A stretch of DNA of 63,675 nt, from assembly GCA_041395325.1 (NCBI GenBank), contig JAWLAT010000029.1, forward strand, positions 1 through 63,675, read 5' to 3'. Each line of letters begins with the position of its first letter. Position 1 is the first letter of the stretch. Both the position numbers and the translations under genes were made by a program. The stretch is from JAWLAT01 sp041395325. GTDB lineage: Bacteria; Pseudomonadota; Gammaproteobacteria; Xanthomonadales; SZUA-5. The notes beneath the pieces are model-generated. The model did no database searches. It was not told the DNA's origin and worked only from the letters and a program-made list of their open reading frames with translations. Below, piece by piece: positions 9,643 to 18,357 of this stretch.

Positions 9643-11031
9643 TCAGCGCCGCTCTTCGGCGCCGCTGCGGTAGCGCCATTCCAGATAGGCAAAGGCCGCC
9701 CGCAATCCCTGCACCTCACCACCCACCGGCCGACCCGGTCGCGGCTTGCCGGTCCAGCAGTAGGTGTCCAGATGGGCCCAGGCGGTGCCGGGCTTGACGA
9801 AGCGCTTCAAATACAGCGCCGCGGTGATGGCACCGGCCATGCGCGAGCTGCCGGCGTTGTTCAGATCGGCGATGGGGCTGGCCAGATCGAGCAGATAGTC
9901 GTCCCACAGCGGCATCCGCCAGAGCGGATCGCTGCTGGCGCGACCACCGGCCAACAGCCCATCGGCCAGCGCCTCGTCATCACTGAACAGGGCCGGCAGG
10001 TCCGGACCCAGTGCCACGCGAGCGGCGCCGGTCAGCGTCGCGAAATCGAGCAGCAGCTCGGGCTGACTTTCGCCGGCGTAGTTGAGCGCGTCACACAGCA
10101 CCACGCGACCTTCGGCGTCGGTGTTGCCAATCTCCACAGTCAGGCCGGCGCGGGTGCGAATCACTTCGCCGGGCCGGTAGGCATCCGGGCCAATCGCGTT
10201 CTCGACCAGCGGCAGCAGCAGTTTCAGCCGCACCGGCAGGCCGGTCTGCATGATCAGCTGGGCCAGGCTCAGCGCCACGGCGGCACCGCCCATGTCCTTC
10301 TTCATCAGCGCCATGCCGTCGGCGCCCTTGATGTCCAGACCGCCGGTGTCGAAGCACACGCCCTTGCCCACCAGCGTGACCAGCGGATGCTGCGGCTGGC
10401 CCCAGTCCAGTTCCAGCAAGCGCGGCGCCCGGTGGCTGGCCCGGCCCACCGCATGAATGGCCGGAAACTGCTGCGCCAGTGCATCACCCAGATGCACGCG
10501 CACGCCGGCATCGAAGCGATGGCCGATCTCAGTGGCCTTGTCGGCCAGCTGTTCCGGTCCCAGATCCTCGGTGGGCGTGTTGACCAGATCACGCCCCAGT
10601 TGCCAGGCGCTGGCGATGGCTTCCACCCGTTCCCGCAGCGCCGCATCGGCCACCACCAGCGACACGCCTTCAGGCGCCTTGCCGCTGTAGCGGGTGTAGC
10701 GATAGCCGCCCATCAGGAAGCCCAGTGCGATCGCTTCACGGGTGTCGGCATCCAGATCCGCCGGCAGTTGATAACTGCCCAGCGGCCAGCTGTCGGCCGC
10801 GCCGGCCAGCGTCCACAAGGCGCGTCGAGGATCGAAACTCTGCGCCAGGCCGCTCAGTCGCCCCTGCTCATCGGGCAAGGCCAGCCACTCACCTGTCGCC
10901 GCGCGAAAGCGCTGCAGACTGACCCAATGACGAGTCGCCGACGGCAAGCTGTCACGCCAGCCGTCGAACTGGTCAGCCTGCAACAGATGAATCGGACAGG
11001 CCGCGTCGGCGGCGGCAATCAGGCGGCTCAT
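9643..11031 (-). CDS. M17 leucyl aminopeptidase family protein
   Basis: A 462-residue metallo-aminopeptidase that releases N-terminal residues from peptides in the cytosol. The C-terminal catalytic domain shows VGKGVCFDTGGLDIK, MKKDMGGAA and the family signature NTDAEGRVVL, which supply the two-metal ligands and active-site lysine and arginine. FATLTGAARVALG follows. The N-terminal domain is shorter and divergent compared with classical PepA (about 500 residues), as in PepB-like and orphan M17 proteins. It is followed closely by the pseudouridine synthase on the same strand. Confidence 0.92.
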   Translation of the reverse strand: MSRLIAAADAACPIHLLQADQFDGWRDSLPSATRHWVSLQRFRAATGEWLALPDEQGRLSGLAQSFDPRRALWTLAGAADSWPLGSYQLPADLDADTREAIALGFLMGGYRYTRYSGKAPEGVSLVVADAALRERVEAIASAWQLGRDLVNTPTEDLGPEQLADKATEIGHRFDAGVRVHLGDALAQQFPAIHAVGRASHRAPRLLELDWGQPQHPLVTLVGKGVCFDTGGLDIKGADGMALMKKDMGGAAVALSLAQLIMQTGLPVRLKLLLPLVENAIGPDAYRPGEVIRTRAGLTVEIGNTDAEGRVVLCDALNYAGESQPELLLDFATLTGAARVALGPDLPALFSDDEALADGLLAGGRASSDPLWRMPLWDDYLLDLASPIADLNNAGSSRMAGAITAALYLKRFVKPGTAWAHLDTYCWTGKPRPGRPVGGEVQGLRAAFAYLEWRYRSGAEERR

Positions 11032-11699
11032 GGGTTCGGCGGGATCCTGCGAGATCGAGTGGAGACCGCCATTCTAGTGCGCCGAACGGGGCTGCGCTTG
11101 GACGCCCGCATGGAATTGCCGCTGCGCCGTGTTCAATGTGCTGGTCGATATTCTCCGCGCGCCAGCACGCCAAGGCTGCCGGACATGGTTGTTTTCGGTC
11201 TACCCAGATCAGAGTCGGCGTTGGCGACGGAATGATGTTCGCAGACTCCACCTTCCGGGGGAGGCAGCTTTGATCGACCGCGGCTAGCCTCCATCCACAC
11301 CGCTGCGCACGTGCGCTTCGTCACAGCCGGCCGCGGTCGTCGTGCCTTTGATGTGCTGACTTTCATTCAGCTTCTCTTTATTCATGGCGACGAATATTTG
11401 CGCCCGTCGGCGCTTGTCTCGTGCGCCCCGGCAGGCTGCACGGAATTCGGATACTTGCGTGTTTCGAAGTCCTGTGTTGCACCTGCTGAGTGGCTGGCTG
11501 CTGGCTGAATCGACATTCAAAATCTTCAGCTTTCGTTCAGACTCGCAACTATTGACGCACTCATCACGGCGCCTTAATGTCCGCCAGCCGCCTGCCCAGG
11601 TCAGAAACTGACCCATAACGGCACCCGGCGAAACGGCCCTGCAGCGCAGGGTTCCGATCCAGTTCGAGGTCTGTCTAGGCCCCTCAAGGGAGTCATGGG
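11032..11699. other. 668-bp intergenic region without a supported gene
   Basis: This gap separates two divergent genes. Short open frames exist on both strands, but none has a ribosome site, domain or plausible composition. I see no tRNA, array or strong terminator. It should contain promoters for both neighbours, but no confident -35/-10 pair was identified. Confidence 0.5.
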
Positions 11700-12653
11700 A
11701 TGGTGCGGTCGGTTCTGGTCACTGCGATGGTGTGTCTGCTGGGCGCTTGCGCCAGCACGAGCCCGTCGCGTGTAGTTACGACAGACCCGACGAGTACCGA
11801 ATCCGCGCAGCCCGTGGATGGCCGTCTGGCGCATCGAGGCTTCGAGAACGAAGCGCTGACGACAGCCGGATTCGAACCCGGGGCGACTGCGTCGGTGGGC
11901 CCGGAGCGCATCAATCGCCTGGAACAACTCCCGGCAGGACTGCCGGTGGTGGTTGACAACCCCTATGGCGACGTCCGCCTGCGCTTTGGTGGCTACGAAG
12001 ACCAGGTCGAGATTCAGGGCGTGCTGCAGCAGCCTGAGGGTGCCGCGCGCATTGATCTGACGCCGGCGCTGGACAGCGCCAGCTGGCGTCTGCAGCCGCG
12101 CTTGCCTGCGGGTGCGGTGCTGGCAGAAGGGCAACGGCTCGACCTCGTGCTGTTTGTCGCCGAAGGACACTCGGTCAGCGTCACCACCGAGAATGGGCTG
12201 ATCGAAGCGCGCGGTTTGAAGGACGCGCTGCAGGCGAGCAGCCGCAATGGCAGCATCCGCGTCCGCGGCAGCGGCGGTCCGGTCGCGCTGGAAACCGAAT
12301 TTGGTGAGATCGAAGTCGCACTGGAGCAGGCGCCGCCAGGCAGCCGCCAGCGGTTGCGTACGCGGACCGGAGCGATCACCGTCGGCGTGACCGACGACCT
12401 GAATGCCAGGATTGAACTGGCCACCTCGGCCGCCTTTGCGACCGAGTATTCGCTGCAAGTGCAGCATTTGAACGGGCAGGAACCGAACAAGCATGCCCAG
12501 GCGGTGGTTGGGGAACCACTGGCCGATCTGGAGATCGGCAGCCTGCGTGGCGAGATCCGACTGTTGCGACGGTCGGCATCCTTTGTTCCGGTTTCGGCCG
12601 TTGGGGCACCACTCTCCGGGGAGAGCGAGATGAAACGATCACAGGCACCCTAG
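11700..12653 (+). CDS. Putative lipoprotein with beta-strand repeat (DUF4097-like) domain
   Basis: A 317-residue protein with a lipoprotein signal peptide (VLVTAMVCLLGAC, lipobox cysteine at residue 17). It should be exported and lipidated. The body is rich in short alternating strands (VDNPYGDVRLRFGGYEDQVEI, SVTTENGLIEARGL, SSRNGSIRVRGSGG, ETEFGEIEVAL, TRTGAITVGV). This resembles the adhesin-like beta-helical DUF4097 fold, in which N/D-G-x-[IV] turns recur. An AAGGGAG ribosome site sits upstream at ~11685. The function is unknown. It lies 95 bp before the PPC/P-domain protein gene, on the same strand. Confidence 0.75.
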   Translation: MVRSVLVTAMVCLLGACASTSPSRVVTTDPTSTESAQPVDGRLAHRGFENEALTTAGFEPGATASVGPERINRLEQLPAGLPVVVDNPYGDVRLRFGGYEDQVEIQGVLQQPEGAARIDLTPALDSASWRLQPRLPAGAVLAEGQRLDLVLFVAEGHSVSVTTENGLIEARGLKDALQASSRNGSIRVRGSGGPVALETEFGEIEVALEQAPPGSRQRLRTRTGAITVGVTDDLNARIELATSAAFATEYSLQVQHLNGQEPNKHAQAVVGEPLADLEIGSLRGEIRLLRRSASFVPVSAVGAPLSGESEMKRSQAP

Positions 12654-12748
12654 GCTGCCGTTGGGCAGCTTGAATAGCCGGACCGCTCCCGACAGGACCG
12701 GCCAGTGCACGCAGCGCGTGCGTCGTCAACGCTCCAGAGGAACATTCC

Positions 12749-15700
12749 ATGATTCGCAACAAGCCGCTGGCCCTCGTGGCCGGCCTGGCCCTGCTTATGC
12801 CCGTTTTCGGTGCAGCGCAGGGCGCTCTTGATGATGGTGCTGCCGGATTCGGCGTCGAAATTGGCGAGCCCGTCACGCCAGTCAGCATCGATGTCGACCT
12901 GCGCAGCCTGCCGGTGCAGCCCGAGTGGCGCCCGGGCATGTCCATGCGCGAAGCGGCCAAGCGTCAGTACCATCCGCTGGAAAGCCGGACGTCGCCGCAT
13001 GCGCCGGCCGACAAGCCGACGCTGCCCGATCAACTGGGTGAGTTGCAGCAGCTGTGGGACGAGCTGTCCGAAGCGGGCCGGCAAAGCTCGGACGGCCGGG
13101 TCAGCATCAACAACGGCTCGACCGGTGTCAGCCCGGGCGACCCGGTGGTGGACGTCAATGCCGACTACGTGATCTACGGCATCAATTCCTCCAGCGGCAC
13201 CGCTTTCACCATCTACAACAAGTCGGGCACCAAATTGGCTGGCCCGACGGCCTTCCGCACGCTGGCGCCAGCAGGTGATCCCTGCGCGACCTCGGTCAGT
13301 GATCCGATCATTCACTACGATCGGCTGGCCAATCGCTGGTTCATGCTGGAGATGGGCGGCACCAGCTCGTCCAATCGCCTGTGCACCTACGTCTCCAAGA
13401 CCGACAACCCGATCACTGGGGGCTGGTGGTTCTACGGCTTTGCCACCCCGGCACTGCCCGACTATCCGCATTGCTCGGTCTGGCACAACGCCTATGTCTG
13501 CACCGACAACGAGTCCGGCAGCGGCGCCAAGATCTATGCCTTTGACCGCGCCAACATGCTCACCGGCGCGACCGCTCGCGCAGCGCAGCGCATCACGTCG
13601 GTAGGCAAGCTGGCTGGCTACGGCTTTCAGGCGTTGACGCCGGCGACCTTCATGGGCACCGGCGCCAATCCGCCGCCGGCCAATGCACCAGTGATCCTGG
13701 CGCGGCACAACGACGACGAGGCGCATGCGGGCAGTTCTGCCAATGGCAGTGCCGACTTCATCGACCTGTACGCACTGAACCTGAACTGGACCACGCCATC
13801 CAGCACGTCGGTAACGACCTTGCCGCGCATCTCGATCACCGAGTTCAACAGCTGGTTCCGCGACTACTCCTCCTTCGACACCGTGCCCCAGCCGGGTTCC
13901 GCGTCACGACTGGATCCGATCCGCGAAGTGATCCTGAACTCGATGGTCTATCGCAATCTGGGTACGCATGAATCGATCGTTGGCAATTTCGCCACCAACC
14001 AGAACGCCGCCCGCAGCGGCACGACGGTCGATGCCGGCATCCGCTGGTTCGAGCTGCGCAAGGTGGGCTCGGGCAACTGGACGCTGCACCAGGAAGGCAC
14101 CTTCAGTCCCGGTGACAGCAGCACCCACCATCTGATCGGCGCGATTGCGACCGACAAGATGGGCAACATCGGCATGTCCTACAACGTCGCCAAGACCAGT
14201 TCTCCGACGGTCTTCGCGACCCTGCGGCGTACCGGTCGCCTGGCCACCGACACCCTCGGTGTGATGACCCAGGGCGAGACCGACATTGCCACCGGCAGCG
14301 CGGTGGAGACCTCCGGTCGCTGGGGCGACTACCATCAGACCGTGGTCGACCCGTCCGATGACTGCACCTTCTGGACCGTCGGCATGTATCGGCCGAGCGG
14401 CAGCTGGAACACCCGCATCTCCGATTTCAAGTTCAGCAACTGCAGTGGCGGTGGCACCACCACCTACACGGTGTCGGGCACGGTCACGACCAGCACCGGC
14501 GTGGGCATCAGCGGCGTCACCGTGTCGGCGGGTTCGAACAGCACCACGACCAACAGCAGCGGCGCTTACACGATCAGCAATCTGGCCGCCGGCAGCTACA
14601 CGATCAGCCCCAGTGCGTCCGGCTACACCTTCTCGCCGACCACCCGCAGCGTCACGATCAGCAGCGCCAACGTCACCGGACAGAACTTCACGGGCACCGC
14701 CGTGCCGGTGAACAACGCACTCAGCAATGGTGTGCCGGTGAACTCCTCGGTCAATTCCAGCAGCGCCAACAGCGACTACAAGGAATTCACCGTGGCGATT
14801 CCGTCCGGTGCCAGCAATCTGAACATCGCCACCACCGCCGCCAGCGGTGACGTCGATCTGTATGTGCGCTTCGGTTCCTCGCCGGGTACCGGTACGGGCC
14901 AGTACGACTGCCGTCCGTACACCGGCAGCGGCAACGAGAGCTGCCCCTTCGCGACGCCCTCGGTCGGCACCTACTACGTGCGCGTCTACGGCTATGCCAC
15001 CGGCACCCAGACCTTCACGATCACCGCCAGCTGGACTGCTGCGCCGACGACCTTCAGCATCGCCGGTACGATCACCACCAGCGGTGGCACCGGCATCAGC
15101 GGCGTGACGGTCAGCCGTGGCGGTGCGACCACGACCACCAACAGCAGCGGTGCCTACACCTTCACCGGCGTCAGCAATGGCAGCTACACGATCACCCCGA
15201 GTCTGACCGGCTACACCTTCAGCCCGGCCAGCCGCTCGGTGACGGTCAGTGGCGCCAACGTGTCCGGTCAGAACTTCACCGGTACGCCGCCGAGCAGCGG
15301 CAATGCCCTGAGCAATGGCGTGCCGGTCAGCTCCTCGGTCAGCTCCACCACCGCCAACAGCGATTTCACGGAGTTCACCGTGGCGGTCCCGTCCGGTGCC
15401 AGCAACCTGAACATCGCCACCACCGGTGCCAGCGGTGACATCGATCTGTACGTGCGCTTCGGCTCTTCGCCGGGCACCGGCACGGGCCAGTACGACTGCC
15501 GTCCGTACACCGGCAGCGGCAATGAGAGCTGCGCCTTCGCCACGCCGTCGGTGGGCACCTACTATGTCCGCGTCTATGGCTACGCCACCGGCACGCAGAC
15601 CTTCACCATCACCGCCAGCTGGACCACCGGCGGCACGGGTGGCACGACCTTCTTCGAGAACACCAGCAACTTCACGATCAACGACAATTCGGACATCTAC

Positions 15701-15985
15701 AGCCCGATCACCGTCAGCGGCGTGAGCGGCAATGCGCCGTCCGATCTGGAAGTGGCGGTGAACATCGTGCATACCTACATCGGCGATCTGCAGGTCTATC
15801 TGATCGCGCCCGATGGCAGCAGCTACACGCTGCACAACCGCAGCGGCGGTGGCACCGACAACATCAACCAGACCTACACGGTCAATGCCTCGTCGGAAAC
15901 CGCCAACGGTACCTGGCAGTTGCGGGTTCGGGATCGCGCCAGTGGCGACACCGGCTACCTGGACGCCTGGAGCCTGCAGTTCTGA
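12749..15985 (+). CDS. Secreted multidomain protein with two CarboxypepD_reg-PPC units and a C-terminal P-domain
   Basis: A 1,078-residue protein with a signal peptide (MIRNKPLALVAGLALLMPVFG, cleavage about residue 24). Residues ~125-565 form a propeller-like region without a recognised catalytic motif. Then two near-identical ~190-residue units follow, each a carboxypeptidase-regulatory-like Ig domain (VSGTVTTS.G.GISGVTVS...GAYT) plus a pre-peptidase C-terminal (PPC) domain (DVDLYVRFGSSPGTGTGQYDC, GTYYVRVYGYATGTQTF). The last ~115 residues are a proprotein-convertase P-domain (ISDLQVYLIAPDGS-like, GTWQLRVRD, GYLDAWSLQF). Domains of this type normally sit on secreted proteases, but no protease domain is visible here. 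A strong terminator follows the stop. Confidence 0.88.
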   Translation: MIRNKPLALVAGLALLMPVFGAAQGALDDGAAGFGVEIGEPVTPVSIDVDLRSLPVQPEWRPGMSMREAAKRQYHPLESRTSPHAPADKPTLPDQLGELQQLWDELSEAGRQSSDGRVSINNGSTGVSPGDPVVDVNADYVIYGINSSSGTAFTIYNKSGTKLAGPTAFRTLAPAGDPCATSVSDPIIHYDRLANRWFMLEMGGTSSSNRLCTYVSKTDNPITGGWWFYGFATPALPDYPHCSVWHNAYVCTDNESGSGAKIYAFDRANMLTGATARAAQRITSVGKLAGYGFQALTPATFMGTGANPPPANAPVILARHNDDEAHAGSSANGSADFIDLYALNLNWTTPSSTSVTTLPRISITEFNSWFRDYSSFDTVPQPGSASRLDPIREVILNSMVYRNLGTHESIVGNFATNQNAARSGTTVDAGIRWFELRKVGSGNWTLHQEGTFSPGDSSTHHLIGAIATDKMGNIGMSYNVAKTSSPTVFATLRRTGRLATDTLGVMTQGETDIATGSAVETSGRWGDYHQTVVDPSDDCTFWTVGMYRPSGSWNTRISDFKFSNCSGGGTTTYTVSGTVTTSTGVGISGVTVSAGSNSTTTNSSGAYTISNLAAGSYTISPSASGYTFSPTTRSVTISSANVTGQNFTGTAVPVNNALSNGVPVNSSVNSSSANSDYKEFTVAIPSGASNLNIATTAASGDVDLYVRFGSSPGTGTGQYDCRPYTGSGNESCPFATPSVGTYYVRVYGYATGTQTFTITASWTAAPTTFSIAGTITTSGGTGISGVTVSRGGATTTTNSSGAYTFTGVSNGSYTITPSLTGYTFSPASRSVTVSGANVSGQNFTGTPPSSGNALSNGVPVSSSVSSTTANSDFTEFTVAVPSGASNLNIATTGASGDIDLYVRFGSSPGTGTGQYDCRPYTGSGNESCAFATPSVGTYYVRVYGYATGTQTFTITASWTTGGTGGTTFFENTSNFTINDNSDIYSPITVSGVSGNAPSDLEVAVNIVHTYIGDLQVYLIAPDGSSYTLHNRSGGGTDNINQTYTVNASSETANGTWQLRVRDRASGDTGYLDAWSLQF
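14467..15623 (+). repeat. Two direct ~575-bp coding repeats inside the PPC protein
   Basis: Copy one (about 14467-15038) and copy two (about 15052-15623) encode the same Ig-like plus PPC pair with high identity. The segment encoding VRFGSSPGTGTGQYDCRPYT is the same in both. This is a recent internal duplication and a likely hotspot for copy-number change. Confidence 0.85.
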
Positions 15986-16013
15986 TCGGTCCGCCGGTCG
16001 ATTGAGTCAACGG

Positions 16014-16037
16014 AAACCCCGGGTTCGCCCGGGGTTT
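16014..16037 (+). terminator. Rho-independent terminator after the PPC/P-domain gene
   Basis: A perfect 10-bp stem (AAACCCCGGG / CCCGGGGTTT) with a TTCG tetraloop, 28 bp after the stop at 15985. It is followed by a T-rich CTGCTTT. Confidence 0.88.
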
Positions 16038-16104
16038 CTGCTTTGCGGGCATCCGAGCCGCAACTCGGTCCAGGTTGGGGAACCAACGGCAGCCCGCCAA
16101 TGGT

Positions 16105-18141
16105 TCAGTGGGAGGGGATCAGCAACTGATCGAAGCCCAGTTGCATCGCCAGATTCCGGTAGCGCGGATCGCGAAAGGCGGGACTGCGAGTGAGCAGATG
16201 CAGCAGCGACTCGCCGCCATCATGGCCGAGTTTGCGCAGGATCGCTTCGGCCTCCTCATGTCGACCCAGCGCCGCCAGGGATTCGGCCAGCAGTTCCGGG
16301 ACCGGACTGCTGCCAGCGGCCTCGACGCCCCCCAACTGCGCCAGATACCAGAGCCGGAAACCGGTCAGACCCTGGCTTGCGGCCATGGCATCGAGCCTGG
16401 CCAGTTCGGTTGCGGAGAACCCGCGCAGCGCCATTTCGCGGCGGCGAGATTGCAGTGCGCCGCGGACATCACCGTCAAATTCGGCCAGATGGGCCAGTTC
16501 CCGATGGATCCAGACAAAGCGCGGATCCAGTTGCAGGGCCTCGTTGAACTTGTCACGGGCGCCAGTCCGATCGCCGGCCGTCGCCAGGATGGTGCCCCAG
16601 ATCCCGGTCAGCAACGGCGATACCGGATCCAACGCGCTGGCCTGGCGAATCCGTGCCAGCGCAAGCTTGTAGTCGCCGCTGAGCATCGCCAGTTCCGCCG
16701 ACCATTGCAGGGCCTGGACGTGGCTGGGCGCAAGGGCGATGGCCTGATCGTAGCGCGCCCGCGCGAGGTCGAAATCCGTGTCTACATTCAGCGCCAGGAG
16801 GCCCATGGCGGCATGCCCGTCGGCCAGATCCGGATCCAGTTCCAGCGCGCGTTCGGCGGAGCTTCGAGCCAATGGCAGCGCTGCAGCAGCCGGCTGCAGG
16901 TAGTAGACGCGCTGCAACAGGTGCGCCGAGGCCTTGCCGGACCAGGCGGGTGCGTAGTTCGGGTCAATCGCAATGGCCTGATCGAAGAACTGCAGTGATC
17001 GATCGAGATCGCCGGCGCCCCGACGCGCCAGGAAATGACGACCGCGCAGCAGCGCCACTTCTGCCGCTGGCGTGGGCGCGGCGTGTGCCTGGCGATAGTT
17101 CGTCGTGCGCCCATCCAGCTGAGCCAGCGTGGCTTCGACGATGAGCGGGCCAAGGCTCGACACCGGCTCGGATCCGACCGCATGGGTCTGACGGCTCAGG
17201 ACCCGCGCGTCGCGGCTGCGCAGCAGCGTGACATCCAGGATCAGGCCGCTTGCGCCCTCTTGCAGCTGCAGCGCCAGCAGGTGGCTGGCGCCGAGCCGTT
17301 GGGCTTCGGGCAGCGGTGAGATGTTGTGGTCGACCAATCGCTGCGCCGTCTGGCGGGTATAGACGCGGACGCTTGGCGCATGCGCCAGGCCCGATATCAC
17401 GGCGTCCAGCAGACCCTGCTGTTGCCAGGCCGGCAGCGTGCCGGGATCCCAGCGCGGCGCCACCAGAATGTGGGGCTCGGACATTCCGGACACCGGTTCG
17501 AGGCTGGCCGCGTCGCCGGTCGATTCTGGCCACCAGTACAGCGCACCTGCGGCGAGCGAGACCAGCAACAGGCCCCAACTCCAGGCGCCGCGCGTAACCC
17601 GTTGGCGTCTCGCGTTCACGCGTGCGCCGGGCAGTGGTGTGGTGGCCGTGATCACCTCGACCGGTTCGAGCATGCGAAAGCCGCGTCCGTAGACCGTTCT
17701 GATCCAGTCGCAACCGGGTTCGTGCTGGCGCAGGACCTTGCGCAACTCGGCGATGGCTCGACTGATGGCCCAGTCCGTCACATGCGGTGTCCGCCAGACC
17801 TGATCCAGCAGTTCGTCCTTGCTGACGACTCGACCCGCATGCCGCGCCAGATGGATCAGCACCTCGAGTACGCGGGGCTCCAGCCGAACCACGCTGCCCG
17901 CATGACTGAGTTGCTGGCGGATGGCGTCCACTTCGAATAGACCAAATCGCCAGCCCCGGAACGCCAGTCGTTCGGCTTTGGCTACGCCTTCCTCTGCAAG
18001 ACCGAGCGAGCCGTCGCAAGGCGCTTGGTCGGCAACCACACTGCGGGCGGCCGCTTGGGTCGGCGAACTGCGCAGCAGAGCGGGCGTCGTCCCCGCGGTT
18101 GTATGAGCGAGCGGGTCCATCGATACAGACATTCCGGGCAC
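16105..18141 (-). CDS. CadC-like winged-helix regulator with TPR domain
   Basis: A 678-residue membrane-bound transcription regulator. Residues ~62-160 form an OmpR-type winged helix (FEVDAIRQQL, LEPRVLEVLIHLARHAGRVV, LLDQVWRTPHVTDWAISRAI, IRTVYGRGFRM). A single membrane helix follows at ~190-208 (WGLLLVSLAAGALYWW). The periplasmic part has a ligand-like region, then TPR repeats (~370-640, AIAIDPNYAPAW, ALELDPDLADGHAAMGLLAL). It lacks a receiver domain, so signalling is presumably by direct sensing across the membrane. The start may be several codons downstream (Met8). It is divergent from the VCBS-like gene, which it may regulate. Confidence 0.88.
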   Translation of the reverse strand: MPGMSVSMDPLAHTTAGTTPALLRSSPTQAAARSVVADQAPCDGSLGLAEEGVAKAERLAFRGWRFGLFEVDAIRQQLSHAGSVVRLEPRVLEVLIHLARHAGRVVSKDELLDQVWRTPHVTDWAISRAIAELRKVLRQHEPGCDWIRTVYGRGFRMLEPVEVITATTPLPGARVNARRQRVTRGAWSWGLLLVSLAAGALYWWPESTGDAASLEPVSGMSEPHILVAPRWDPGTLPAWQQQGLLDAVISGLAHAPSVRVYTRQTAQRLVDHNISPLPEAQRLGASHLLALQLQEGASGLILDVTLLRSRDARVLSRQTHAVGSEPVSSLGPLIVEATLAQLDGRTTNYRQAHAAPTPAAEVALLRGRHFLARRGAGDLDRSLQFFDQAIAIDPNYAPAWSGKASAHLLQRVYYLQPAAAALPLARSSAERALELDPDLADGHAAMGLLALNVDTDFDLARARYDQAIALAPSHVQALQWSAELAMLSGDYKLALARIRQASALDPVSPLLTGIWGTILATAGDRTGARDKFNEALQLDPRFVWIHRELAHLAEFDGDVRGALQSRRREMALRGFSATELARLDAMAASQGLTGFRLWYLAQLGGVEAAGSSPVPELLAESLAALGRHEEAEAILRKLGHDGGESLLHLLTRSPAFRDPRYRNLAMQLGFDQLLIPSH

Positions 18142-18357
18142 GGTCTTTCAGGGCATACGTCACGACCGGGCAGCGGGGGCCGGCGACGCGACGTGAGACC
18201 GCGGTCAATGGGTTCTTTCCGACCGACGGTCGCCTCTCTGGCATGAGCGGTCGGATGCTCCAGCTTCCTCCAGATTCCTCCGATTGCCGTACGGATCGGG
18301 CAGAGGACGAGCGCCTAGCCTGCGAATCGCAGGGGTTGCAGATCGTCAGGAGGATCC

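Noticed and set aside
9580..11235. A 551-codon plus-strand open frame
   Set aside because: Antisense to the M17 peptidase and pseudouridine synthase genes; low-complexity composition and no ribosome site.
11284..11616. Possible 110-residue gene in the 11-kb gap
   Set aside because: Composition is unlike neighbouring proteins, there is no ribosome site, and no motif is visible.
13904..15835. A 643-codon open frame on the minus strand
   Set aside because: It lies antisense to the PPC/P-domain gene. It is rich in repetitive R/G/A/D with no domain, as expected from the opposite strand of a GC-rich repetitive gene.
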